From Trileptium ribeirensis (Eukaryota > Nematoda > Enoplea > Enoplida > Thoracostomopsidae): a DNA stretch of 64,000 bases. The position numbers and the translations under genes were made by a program. Shown here in pieces: positions 1 through 12,225 of the stretch. Where the stretch lies: contig JASANE010012322.1 in the NCBI GenBank assembly GCA_030248225.1, forward strand, positions 1 through 64,000, written 5' to 3'. The stretch's first letter is position 1. Each line of letters opens with the position of its first letter. The notes under the pieces are model-generated. The model saw only the letters and a program-made list of their open reading frames with translations. It was not told the DNA's origin and made no database searches.

Positions 1-996
1 AATTTCTTAACCACGATTTACTGTTAGCTAAACTTTGTGTTTGGCTCGGCCCAAAAATGTCACGCTGGCTAATTGCGGCTAGGTAAGCTTGGATTTAGAG
101 CCGCACAAACTGTGACAAAATTTGGACCTGCCGCACAGATCTTAAAAGAAATGATGCAATAGTTGCAGGGTAGGTATGTTCCTAGTACAATTTTCAGTTT
201 CATAATACTATTCCTAATACAATTTTAATAAGTATCCTCATATATTATATTTAATTTATAAAGTTTCAGACGTGGAAGTGATTGCAATTGCTAAAGGAAA
301 ATGGAAAGCGTCACTTTGGATAATTAAACTATCCGACTTTGCAGGCTGGAGCTTTTAGCTTGTATTATAGCTTTTAGTTTGGACCTTCTATTTGGCAAGA
401 CTCTAAAACCTTGATTTGAGTGGTAAAAGGATAAAGATGCAATTGGCACTAGGTGACAATCCGGGTTGTTATGCCGAGCATTGCGAGAAAAGCTGCCGTG
501 ACAATTGCCCATTACACCACCCATCATCTTATCCGCCTAGACCAAACTCTAGTACCTGTTTAACGCATAGGTACTGCGTGGTGTAACTGCGGTAGTAAAG
601 GCTTGTACCTTCTATTTTAAGACGGCTTGTACCTTCTAGTTTAAATAAAGGCTTGTAACCTATTAATTTCGCATGGAGGCAGACATGTAAAATTGTAATT
701 TGAGCTGTGTAACAGCGATAAGTAAACCAAAATTGCTGGTTGTTAAAGATATTTTAGATCGTAAAATTTATGACTGCATACCATTCAGAAATCATTAATA
801 TATACAGCAGTATTCGCAGTATAAACTGAATCCAAGCAGCATGATGCCACTACGCTTTTTATAAACTGAAATTTAACATTGTAAAAATATAAAGACTTGT
901 AAACAAATACAACACAACAAAATGAAACATGGTAATATGCGTCACGAACGAACAACAACAGCATCGAACCTTGAGCAAAAAGGAGGAAGGAGGAGC

Positions 997-1514
997 ATGC
1001 GGCGTTCAGGTTATAATGTCCCTGCTGTTTGAAACTTTTGTCACCCTGTAGTTGTGACCCTACCGTATAGACAGTCTGGGTGACACCCATACTGTAAATC
1101 TATTTCCGAGGGTGTACAACACACTACTAGCTACGACATTTTTTCTTTACAGTGTCGTACCCACCCTTAGCTACCAATTTGGCCCTAATTAACTGTAACG
1201 GACACCGTCGGTAACTAATGTGGTTTATTAGGCAACTGTTCTGTGTAATTTTTTTAATTATCGATATTGGTATCTAGGCCATATGAACGTGGATGAAATA
1301 ATGCCACACACTGTCAATCAACCTGCAAGAAGACACGGTGTGCTTGACACTGTCGAGAAGCGGCAATACCCCTAGCTAGCTACATCTGAAAACATTTACT
1401 AAAAAACATGGGGTATCTAAAACACCTTGTTGTCGACAGCGTGCCGGACACTGTGTGGTGTACATAGGTTGCATTAGGTTCCATTCCATTGGGGACATTA
1501 TGTGAACGCCGCAT
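997..1514. mobile_element. Miniature inverted-repeat transposon, left-arm copy
   Basis: The ends are inverted repeats: ATGCGGCGTTCA on the left, with GGGGACATTAT...AACGCCGCAT as its counterpart on the right. The 518-bp body has no transposase. Its counterpart in the right arm (16338-16847) lies at the same place and orientation. By eye the two bodies are only about 70-75% identical, while the arm sequence around them is nearly identical. Confidence 0.7.
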
Positions 1515-2589
1515 TAGCCACTCCCCGCTTGGGAGGCAGCCTGATCTACCCCGTGTCAGAGGCGTGCAGAAAATGTTAGCTAAAATAGGCAAAAACCGTG
1601 GCAAAATAAGCAAAAACTAAACAAAACTGGAAAAATTGGTTTAAAACTGAGAAAAATTGAGCGGCGAATAGTGAAAATAGGAAAAATTGGAAAAATTAAG
1701 AAAAATTTTGAGTCCCAAAAATTCCGAAAATTTAACTTCCCCTGACCAATTGCCACTCCGCAGACCGGCTGAATAAAGCTTCCGGAGAGGTCATTCTTTT
1801 CCCTATAGCATTCCGTATGACTTCAAATCGTGAAACTTAGATATATACCTAAAATCTTACTTGCTCAGCTATCTATTTTTATTTATTGATTGATCTAATT
1901 GTTTCTAATTAAACCTAAAATAATACTCGACAACACTGGTGTTTTCACAAAATATTTTTAAAAACACGAGTGTCATCATTGTTTTTCGAGTCTTCAGAAA
2001 TCGGTTGCTTTTAAAGTTAAAATTATAATTATGAAAACTGCGTCTTATAAACCTCGACAAGGGAACTAATTATCAAGGATTAAAAGCAAACGTAGCCGGC
2101 TGGGACTGATATATGATTTGTTAACTAACTTTTAATTAGAGCTAAAAAATTACCTCTCAACGGTGTCTCAAAGCGGATAAGCTAAATTTTAAATTTTTAT
2201 TCGGAAGGATGCATGTTCTGGACACGTTCTAGCAATATCGCAATAAATGTGTATTCTGGAAGTTATCAGAATTAATAGTAAATGCTTCGATGCAATTAAT
2301 ATTGGTGTGCAGTCTTACCTAACCTATGTTCGCTGCCCTAATAGTAAACCCTTCGTTCACCAATATCATTGTTGTTTTCAGCTACCAAATCAAAATTCCG
2401 GTGATTTCATTAATAGATCAACATACTAGCCTGCAATTCTGTACGTGACGACGTGCTAAGAAGATATCGAATGCTAAAAACCTAATAATTGTATTAATTC
2501 AGTCTTAGGGGGAACTTAAGCAAACAAGTACTGCAGAAACTGAAGCAAACGAGTGATTTTATAATTTCTGAATTTCATATGTTATAAAT

Positions 2590-2760
2590 GATCGATCGCC
2601 CGTAACAAATATTACAATCAGTTCATCGTTTGTAATATTTGTTAGGAAGACGAACCGTCTATAACCGAATTTATAAAAGCTTTGTCGTCTATAATCTAAT
2701 ATACGGACGATCGATAGTTTGTAAAAATGTACGGACGACGCATCGTTTGTAACTCAAATT
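2590..2760. repeat. Degenerate short repeat cluster with a strong hairpin
   Basis: The stem TAACAAATATTACAA (2603-2617) pairs perfectly with 2630-2644 around a 12-nt loop. It is followed by irregular copies of a motif like GACGA..CGTTTGTAA about every 35-40 bp (GACGAACCGTCTATAA, GTCGTCTATAATC, GGACGACGCATCGTTTGTAA). The mirrored copy lies at about 14630-14800. Function is unknown; it may be the end of an unrecognised transposon. Confidence 0.5.
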
Positions 2761-5155
2761 TTCCGGTTGATGTACACATTATTATGTAAACGGCGCATTA
2801 CGATATAAACGGGTAAGTTTTGTATGCCAATAATCTACACCATACCATCCAATAGTATACAGTACATACATACACTGTATCATAAAACACACGGTGTACG
2901 GAACCCTTCAATTTATCGCTAATTGTTATTACTGCACTATAAAATGAAAAGCTGGTAGATGTTATTACCCTGACAGCACTAACAAAGTTAGCTTCGTATA
3001 GTCTTCTTCATTCTACCATAAAACATAACACTTTTTCAGATTTAATTCACACTTTCTCAGGAGTTTACAAAAATTGGAAGGACGGTGTCTCAGGCACTAT
3101 ACTAAAAAGGTGATGGAGTCTAAGACACATACGAAATAGCTTTATAACGGAACTTGGTCAAAACTTTCACGTGGTGGATCGTTGATAACGTAAACGCCTC
3201 ATTATATGTTAAAGCCAGTTTATGTAGCTTCACAAGTATCAGCACAATGACGACAAATAGTTGAACTAAACATTGTTAAATATAGGTCACCTAGCCTATA
3301 TCCTGACATTACAATAACTTAATTGTTCTTCTAATTAGCTAAACGACTCAAGAAATTGTGGGAAACCCAACGGTCTAAGGGAAGCTATGGACGGCTGACA
3401 CTGAATTTCTGATCATCTCCTTCAAACAGAAGTTATGCCTACGTTACCGTTTTGTTATAACAGTTTGTTCCCAAATTAACTTTGGTAAAGATACTATACT
3501 ACTTCGTTGGCTTTTAGAATGATTTAAAATATACTGTTTACTATCTATACTGTTATATAGTTCACTGGATTTCAAACGACAACAGAAATAGGTTAAATCC
3601 AAAGCAAAAATTAAACTACGCTGAATTTTCATGACTGCCGAGCGTTTAATACAGTAAATTCTGGAAAACACCGAGGTTATGTATATACACACAACTTTAT
3701 ATCAAAATAAGGATAACCCATAACACTATTATGTTGAAATCGTATTGATCTTTCCTACATTCGGCTATGCCCATGCTATTGGTGCGATTGCCATGATCGA
3801 GACCGACTGTTGAATCATATACTGTGGCGGCTAATTTATAGCTGTTAGTACATAGCTACAAGTTTATGATCTTGTGTTTAACTATTGTGTTTGCTTTTGT
3901 AATACATAAAATTTTAAGCTGATGAAAACTTGGCATGCTACTTTGAAATCGTTAATAGTTTTATCTTGAGTGTATATTCTCCGCTATCAAATGTAGCACA
4001 AATTAAAGAACTGGTATAGAATGAGAATGAAGCAGATTATAGTTATTGTTTAAAACTCATTTGTTATACTTTTAGGCAAATATGATGCTCCTACACGAAC
4101 GTGTACTTTTCCACAATGGATGCGGTTTACGGACATAACTCTGAAGAAACATTCAACAGTTTACGCTTTCACAGCTGCAATTAGGCATTGTCGAAACTTG
4201 GTATTTCAACGTGGTGGTGGGCAGTGGCCAGGTTTGAAGCCATATGACTGGCCGATAGCCAGCCACAATCTTTGAAGTCACACTATAGGCCGATGGTCAA
4301 CAGCCATCTTTAAAGCTATACAACAGGCATGACGACCAACCATACAACGGCGGAATGCCGGCCCAACGGTCTACCTACTACGAATGGCTGGCTGAAAGTC
4401 AAAAACTAGGCATGAGAAACGGGTAATAAACCGCGATCTGGGAACCTGAGCAACCGATTCGACTGAGGTATCCGGATACCCGGTTAATTACCCGGGTACC
4501 CGACGCTAACTTTGCTTGTCTCCCGTAAGCTGGAGTATCTACACAAATTTACCGTGTCTTCGACGTTCAAGTTAATAACCCAAATCTGGTAAATAAGGCT
4601 TGTAGGTGGCAATGGCGTCGAGCTAAAAATAACGTTTTCCCCGAACTACCGTACTGTCTTGCGCGCTAACATGCACATGGTAGCGAAGAAAAATGCTGAG
4701 AAGAACCTCCTAAATGTCAAATGCCTTGCCATACGATAAGAATACAAGTTCGTAAGTGGAAAAGGTGCCATTATAGAATATATATATCATACTACAATAA
4801 TATATATTTTGTATAACTGCACTATAAAAAATATATATTACCGTGGGTTTGCCAAGCAAAAATTAGAAGTTGAAAAAGTAACTTTGACCTCTCCAATTCC
4901 TGAACTCAAAGGAATTACTAACCGATTGCGATAAAATACTACTCAATCAAGACACACCGTAAGACGCTCCAAATTACAAACCAAAGGTTGCAAATATTCT
5001 GGTAGCAATAGATGCTTCATCCCTGTTTCTTGACCATTGCGTTAAGCATTATGGCAGATTTTTATAACAACACGACTACAAATAATGAACGAATAAACGC
5101 TTAATATTTACCATATATCGCGTTTAATCTTACAGCCCGATAGTCCCATACACCG

Positions 5156-6610
5156 GTGGAAGAGATCTGTATAAGAATTCTGAAAGCTCAAGTAAATCTT
5201 ACATCTTTCGAAAATGTTTATTGGCAAAAGTACAGGCCCGGACACCATCTGAAAGATCTGAAAGAAACTGGATTAGATACGCATGTGGCGGGGATGCTGA
5301 AATCCAGCAAATCTATGACGATTTTAAAAAATCAGAAGCTAACTCGCGCTGATATATAAGAACGAAAGGCGACTCGCAAGACTGCCAGAACTACCGTGGC
5401 ATAAAGCTGCTGGGTCACACGATAGAAGAATACGAATGCATCATGCAGAGCAAACTTCGAAAGGTAGTTCCTATTGACGATATCCAATTTGGATTCAGAA
5501 GCAGACGTAGCATAACAGATGCAGTTTACAACTTGCGGATAGTGATGAAATGTTTGAGAGAGAAGGGCAAAGACTTCAATTTGGTATTAGTCAATCTAGA
5601 GAGAGAGTATAACGATGTACCCAGAGACCTCATGTGGTTGTGTCTCCGTGATTATGTTGTCCCGAGGTGTACAAAGAAGTCGATAAGGACACGCATTAAA
5701 ACAGCACAACAGCTGTCCGATGCAGACAAGGCGATAGCAGCGATTTTGGACCTGGGAACGGCACTTAACCCGTCCTATTTATTATCACGGTGGATGCTGG
5801 CCTGAAACGTTAACGCCAAAGTGCAATGAGATAGGGTGTTTGCAGATGACCTGCCAATGACCGATGGAAATCTCCGAAGCCTTGTCGAGCGAGTGAGAGA
5901 CCATGGCGCGATCCCCTGGCGAATTCGGGCTTTACCCAAATAAGTCATAAAGGACATGGGCTAAAGAGCATAGCACACCTGCGATGCAGACAAGGCGATA
6001 ACAGCGGGTTTGCATTAGGGTTCTTCCTGGTTTTATCACCATGGCTGTCTGGCCTGGAACATCAACACCAAAGCACCATGAGATATGTTGTTTGCATATG
6101 ACCTTGCAGTAATAGATGAGAATTGCGGAAAAAGCTCTTGAAGAGCCAGTGAAAATATAGTGCGATGCCTTATTGAAACTGACGAGCAGATTATATTTGA
6201 CAATAATCAGACCTGCTATGCTCTACTGTGCTGAGTGATGGGGATCTAACACTGCTGAATGGATGAAGCTACGAACGGTGGAAATGCAAATGTTACATTG
6301 GGCACAAGGATAGACCATAATGAACATAATCCCGAAGGAGACAACTCTGAGCAACATGGAGATTGAAACTATTATTGCAGTGTCAACACCTTGTCGGTTG
6401 GCATGGTATGTGATGTGCAGGCCCGAAGACCACATTTCCGTAAAAGCGGTGAATGAAAGAGTTAAAGGAAAGAAGAAAAGAGGAATACAAAAATTGTCAA
6501 GGTACCTTAAGGGAACATTTGAAGAAGAAAAACCTTACCGTAGAAGCAGCCTAGCACTGATCAGACTAGAGAAGGAAAATCAGAAAGATCAATATAATGG
6601 AAAAAGCTGA
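5156..6610 (+). pseudogene. Decayed non-LTR retrotransposon reverse transcriptase (left arm)
   Basis: Reading frames broken by stops and shifts together resemble the RT domain and C-terminal tail of LINE-type elements. From 5380 they read NYRGIKLL..HT, then FGFRSRRSITDAVYNLR near 5490, then LVLVNLEREYNDVPRDLMWLCLR, matching the family pattern FGF.PGRST.DA...LR and (V/F)VDLEKA(Y/F)D.VPR. Further on come MLHWAQG and, at 6380-6450, RLAWYVMCRPEDHISVKAV, like the RLRWYGHV.R...D tail typical of such elements. The catalytic YxDD motif is not visible and there is no endonuclease domain, so this is a 5'-truncated dead copy. The mirror copy in the right arm shows it was present before the duplication. 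Confidence 0.8.
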
Positions 6611-8065
6611 TCTAGGTTAGCAATTTCAGGATTCCGTTTAATCATCGGCACATATTGTTAAGAGTGTTCCTTTGTATCTTTTGTTTTCCATTCGTCATGG
6701 CTAATTAAATCCTAGTATAAGACAAATACTGTTGTTTAACTCTTTATAACAAGATAACCGATGGGATTTGATAAAGATTTTCCCAATACAGATATCCGGA
6801 CATATTGCAATTGCAGAACTAGTCGACAACAACATTTAGCTACAGAATAAGAGAGAAAAATAACCAATTTCGTCTCAAAATCGCGTAGGTATCATAGTTG
6901 TTACTATAGCTTGTGGACGGCTGGCGGTATCAGTTGTAAACTTTGATAGTCGGCTTAGGCCTGTAATATCCATATCATCGATATATTCCTGACATCGTCC
7001 AACCTACCGGGAAGACAGTCGATATTCAAAAGAAATATTTTGAACCCAGATTCAGGCATATTTGACTGTTATGATAGCTTTGGAATAGGTGGCTCTGTTA
7101 GGCTCAAGTTTGCTTGTGTAGGTCTGCAATAGTCATGTATCGTAGATTTCATACAGAGATTTTAGATATGGTTACGAAATAAAAGGCCAAAGTCCTTCCC
7201 GTACTAGAATCGAGCAATCTTCCAGCTTCACCTATCTAATCGATATTTAAAAAAAATTGGTATTCTTCCCAGCGGTCTTGAATCTTGAATCGGTCTTCCC
7301 AGTATCAAGAATCTAATCAATGACAGATTTTTGGTATTTTTTCGCGATAAAGATGCATGAGTTCAGGATAGCATGGAAGTGTTAATTCCACGTGAAGGGA
7401 TAAACAAAATTTTGGGCAGTACGAATTCCTGAACTAAGTCTATTGACCGCGAATATCCTAGCTCGTTGACAGATGCTATATGACGTATAGGTGAAAAATT
7501 CGACGCTTCATATTAATTTCCAATTATCAGTAATCCTTTCATGTTTTTATTTCTACTGTATATAGCCGCAATAAACAGTTCACTCCATTCTTGGCGTTTG
7601 ACATTTGAAGCCCTCTGTACAATGATAATCTTAGCAACGAATATTGTTGTTAAAAGAAATATTTCCTATAAAATTTTAGTACTGAATGTAAAAATAACTT
7701 TACGATTGCATAAATAATTGTAGATTATTCAAATCAGGTATTTGTACAGGTTGTTCCAATGTTTTAAAAAACATTTGACAAACCGTTGTATTTGCAGATA
7801 TTTAGTGGTTCATGACAGCTTTTTAGGGGCCGGACTTATCTGTTATATTTAGGTTGGACATACCGTTATATAAAAGTTTTATGTTACAGAACCGGGCATC
7901 AGTTCGTTAGTATTATGTTGCCTATATACTCACATTCACTTCCCAGGTTCTCGAACATAAACGATTATAGTTAGCTGCTAATTTTGTTATTGCGTCCTCA
8001 TTTTAATTTCTACATTTTTGCAATGAAAACCATTAAATTTGTGAATACGCGTTACTCTTCTTAAT

Positions 8066-9327
8066 GCTACAAAAAAGTTTCCATGATATATACCGGTGAG
8101 CGATAACTTTGGCTTATATAATTAATAGAAATTCGTTATTGTCGTTATTAGGAAAAGCCTTGTGTCCAAACTAAAATCCGTGGTGTTTAAAATAGGAACT
8201 TGGAATTACTGTGAATCATGTAAAAAAATAAATGTCCATATGCTGCGTACTTCTCCTTCACTTAGCAGATTTTTAAAGTTAAAAGAAAACTTAAATTTCA
8301 CGTAAAACGGCGGGAATATAAATTCTAGGTAATACAGTCAATACTCAACGAGGTACCTGGGTCCCGGGTACCCAACTGCTACCTTCGGATACCCGACACA
8401 CTACCCAGGCATCCGACATATCCGTAACTAACGTCGAATACCCGGGTACAAGTGTTGTAGTGCCCATACGTCACAAAAAGATTCTCTTCCCATGACATAA
8501 TTTTAATATTCGTAACGGCTACTTCAGCTTTTGTTCAAAAGTTGGTTTCATTTTCATATGAAGGTGTTGCATAGCGTATATCCTATACCACTGTCAAAGC
8601 TCCGAATTTTACATTTGGACAGAATACAGAGAGATTATAGTGATGCATAACGGACAGCTCTGATTACCGCTGGTCATTGATTCTTATGGCATTATGCCCA
8701 AGTCCACTTTAGTGCGCAAGCCCGGGTTGTTTATTCACCAGTCAGTCCACGATGGTAAAAGCGATGAACGAGCATAAATAACGATTTTCACTTATGCACA
8801 CGATTTACGACACAGCGATGCGTATGTGCTCTTCGCGGCCAGATTTTTGCGATTTACCATCGCAATTTGCTGACCGCGCGTAAGTACCATTGTGATTACC
8901 AATTGTGTTTTTACTCGTATACTGTAATACACAAATTGAGCGCGAACATATCTCTCCGATTCAGTGACTGCGGACAAAAGTGCGAAATGGAGAGGTGTGC
9001 GTGTTCGAAAATTCCATTCGTACATTACAGAACCCTTGTTCTGTGCTGCTCATAAAAATGTGAATACGAATGCAAATGCAGAAATCTGAACTCATAGTTT
9101 GGTACGAGTCGGTTCGTGATTTTGACGAACAAATAACTGTGATACAGGTACCTCAAGTGGACTCATGTATTACCAATCATTCTGTATATTGAAATATGTA
9201 TAAGATAAAAAGTGTAGCACCGCTGCGTGAAATTTACTGTGAACGCGGCACTGCCGTAGCAAACTCAGTGATAGTGCAGCGGTGAGGGCTCAGATTCGCC
9301 GCGTCCAGTACTGTACCACGACAACTT
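8066..9327. other. Unpaired spacer of the palindrome
   Basis: This 1,262-bp segment separates the arms and has no counterpart within them. It contains a cluster of ACCCGGGTACC-type motifs (8350-8455), a miniature inverted-repeat element (8699-9165), and a small hairpin made of CACCGCTGC near 9217 and GCAGCGGTG near 9274. No gene is seen. Confidence 0.85.
8699..9165. mobile_element. Miniature inverted-repeat element in the palindrome spacer
   Basis: Terminal inverted repeats AGTCCACTTTAG (left) and CTCAAGTGGACTCA (right) bound about 465 bp without a transposase. The body matches 32633-33072: both contain GATTACCAAT.GTGTTTTT and a GCGATTTA block in the same order. Two copies with matching ends identify a dispersed family. 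The target-site duplication is not clear. Confidence 0.65.
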
Positions 9328-10779
9328 ATTAAGAAGAGTAACGCGTATTCACAAATTTAATGGTTTTCATTGCAAAAATGTAGAAATTAAAATGAGGACG
9401 CAATAACTAAATTAGCAGCTAACTATAATCGTTTATGTTCGAGAACTTGGAAGTGAATGTGAGTATATAGGCAACATAATACTAACGAACTGATGCCCGG
9501 TTCTGTAACATACAACTTTTATATAACGGTATGTCCAACCTAAATATAACAGATAAGTCCGGCCCCTAAAAAGCTGTCATGAAACACTAAATATCTGCAA
9601 ATACAACGGTTTGTCAAATGTTTTTTAAAACATTGGAACAACCTGTACAAATACCTGATTTGAATAATCTACAATTATTTATGCAATCGTAAAGTTATTT
9701 TTACATTCAGTACTAAAATTTTATAGGAAATATTTCTTTTAACAACAATATTCGTTGCTAAGATTATCATTGTACAGAGGGCTTCAAATGTCAAACGCCA
9801 AGAATGGAGTGAACTGTTTATTGCGGCTATATACAGTAAAAATAAAAACATGAAAGGATTACTGATAATTGGAAATTAATATGAAGCGTCGAATTTTTCA
9901 CCTATACGTCATATAGCATCTGTCAACGAGCTAGGATATTCGCGGTCAATAGACTTAGTTCAGGAATTCGTACTGCCCAAAATTTTGTTTATCCCTTCAC
10001 GTGGAATTAACAATTCCATGCTATCCTGAACTCATGCATCTTTATCGCGAAAAAATACCAAAAATCTGTCATTGATTAGATTCTTGATACTGGGAAGACC
10101 GATTCAAGATTCAAGACCGCTGGGAAGAATGCCAATTTTTTTTAAATATCGATTAGATAGGTGAAGCTGGAAGATTGCTCGATTCTAGTACGGGAAAGAC
10201 TTTGGCCTTTTATTTCGTAACCATATCTAAAATCTCTGTATGAAATCTACGATACATGACTATTGCAGACCTACACAAGCAAACTTGAGCCTAACAGAGC
10301 CACCTATTCCAAAGCTATCATAACAGTCAAATATGCCTGAATCTGGGTTCAAAATATTTCTTTTGAATATCGACTGTCTTCCCGGTAGGCTGGAAGATGT
10401 CAGGAATATATCGATGATATGTATATTACAGGCCTAAGCCGACTATCGAAATTTACAACTAATACCGCCAACCGTCCACAAGCTATAGTAACAACTATGA
10501 TACCTACGCGATTTTGAGACGAAATTGGTTATTTTTCTCTCTTATTCTGTAGCTAAATGTTGTTGTCGACTAGTTCTGCAATTGCAATATGTCCTGATAT
10601 CTGTATTGCGAAAATCTTTATCAAATCACATCGGTTATCTTGTTATAGACGGAAACAACAGTATTCGTCTTATACTAGGATTTAATTAGCCATGACGAAT
10701 GGAAAACAAAAGATACAAAGGAATACTCTTAACAATATGTGCCGATGATTAAACGGAATCCTGAAATTGCTAACCTAGA

Positions 10780-12225
10780 TCAGCTTTTTCCATTATATTG
10801 ATCTTTCTGATTTTCCTTCTCTAGTCTGATCAGTCCTAGGCTGCTTCTACGGTAAGGTTTTTCTTCTTCAAATGTTCCCTTAGGGTACCTTGACAATTTT
10901 TGTATTCCTCTTTTCTTCTTTCCTTTAACTCTTTCATTCACCGCTTTTACGGAAATGTGGTCTTCGGGCCTGCACATCACATACCATGCCAACCGACAAG
11001 GTGTTGACACTGCAATAATAGTTTCAATCTCCATGTTGCTCAGAGTTGTCTCCTTCGGGATTATGTTCATTATGGTCTATCCTTGTGCCCAACGTAACAT
11101 TTTCATTTCCACCGTTCGTAGCTTCATCCATTCAGCAGTGTTAGATCCCCATCACTCAGCACAGTAGAGCATAGCAGGTCTGATTATTGTAAAATATAAT
11201 CTGCTCGTCAGTTTCAATAAGGCATCGCACTATATTTTCACTGGCTCTGCAAGACTTCCGCAATTACCATCGATTACTGCAAGGTCATATGCAAACAACA
11301 TATCTCATGGTGCTTTGGTGTTGATGTTCCAGGCCAGTACAGCCATGGTGATAAAACCAGGAAGAACCCTAATGCAAACCCGCTGTTATCGCCTTGTCTG
11401 CATCGCAGGTGTGCTATGCTGTTTAGCCCATGTCCTTTATGACTTATTTGGGTAAAGCCCGAATTCGCCAGGGGATCGCGCCATGTCTCCACTCGCTCGA
11501 CAAGGCTTCGGAGATTACCATCGGTCATTGGCAGGTCATCTGCAAACACCCTATCTCATTGCACTTTGGCGTTAACGTTTTAGGCCAGCATCCACCGTGA
11601 TAATAAATAGGACGGGGTAAGTGCCGTTCCCAGGTGCAAAATCGCTGCTATCGCCTTGTCTGCATCGGACAGCTGTTGTGCTGTTTTAATACGTGTCCTT
11701 ATCGACTTCTTTGTACACCTCGGGGACAACATAATCACGGAGACACAACCACATGAGGTCTCTGGGTACAGCGTTATACTCTCTCTCTAGATTGACTAAT
11801 ACCAAATTGAGGTCTTTGCCCTTCTCTCTAAACATTTCATCACTATCCGCAAGTTGTAAACTGCATCTGTTATGCTACGTCTGCTTCTGAATCCAAGTTG
11901 GATATCGTCAATAGGAACTACCTTTCGAAGTTTGCTCTGCATGATGCATTCGTATTCTTCTATCGTGTGACCCAGCAGCTTTATGCCACGGTAGTTCTGG
12001 CAGTCTTGCGAGTCGCCTTTCGTTCTTATATATCAGCGCGAGTTAGCTTTTTATATTCGTCAGAGATTTTCTGGATTTCAGCATTCCCACATGCGTATCT
12101 AATCCAGTTTCTTTCAGATCTTTCAGATGGTGTCCGGGCCTGTACTTTTGCCAATAAACATTTTCGAAAGATGTAAGATTTACTTGAGCTTTCGAGACTT
12201 CTTATACAGATTCTTCCACCGGTGT
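10780..12225 (-). pseudogene. Decayed non-LTR retrotransposon reverse transcriptase (right arm)
   Basis: This is the mirror image of 5156-6610. The 96-residue tail segment (10780-11070) differs from the left-arm copy at only two residues. The same frame breaks are shared, as expected if an already dead LINE was duplicated with the arm. No intact catalytic motif is present. Confidence 0.8.

Larger units (their letters stand above)
1..8065. repeat. Left arm of a giant inverted repeat (palindrome)
   Basis: This stretch is the reverse complement of 9328-18014. Checkpoints: the first 14 bases pair with 18001-18014, 8041-8065 pairs with 9328-9352, and the LINE relic at 5156-6610 pairs with 10780-12225. 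Samples compared by eye (around 1620-1780, 6320-6610 and 7600-8060) differ by only one to a few percent. The pairing is still intact at position 1, so the arm may continue outside the window. The arm holds a LINE relic, a miniature transposon (997-1514), a 15-bp-stem hairpin (2603-2644) and three close copies of GGCTTGTACCTTCTA near 600-660. Apart from the LINE relic I see no convincing protein-coding gene in it. Confidence 0.95.

Noticed and set aside
5443..5805. Functional reverse transcriptase gene
   Set aside because: Frame breaks, no YxDD motif and no endonuclease; the same damage is in the mirror copy.
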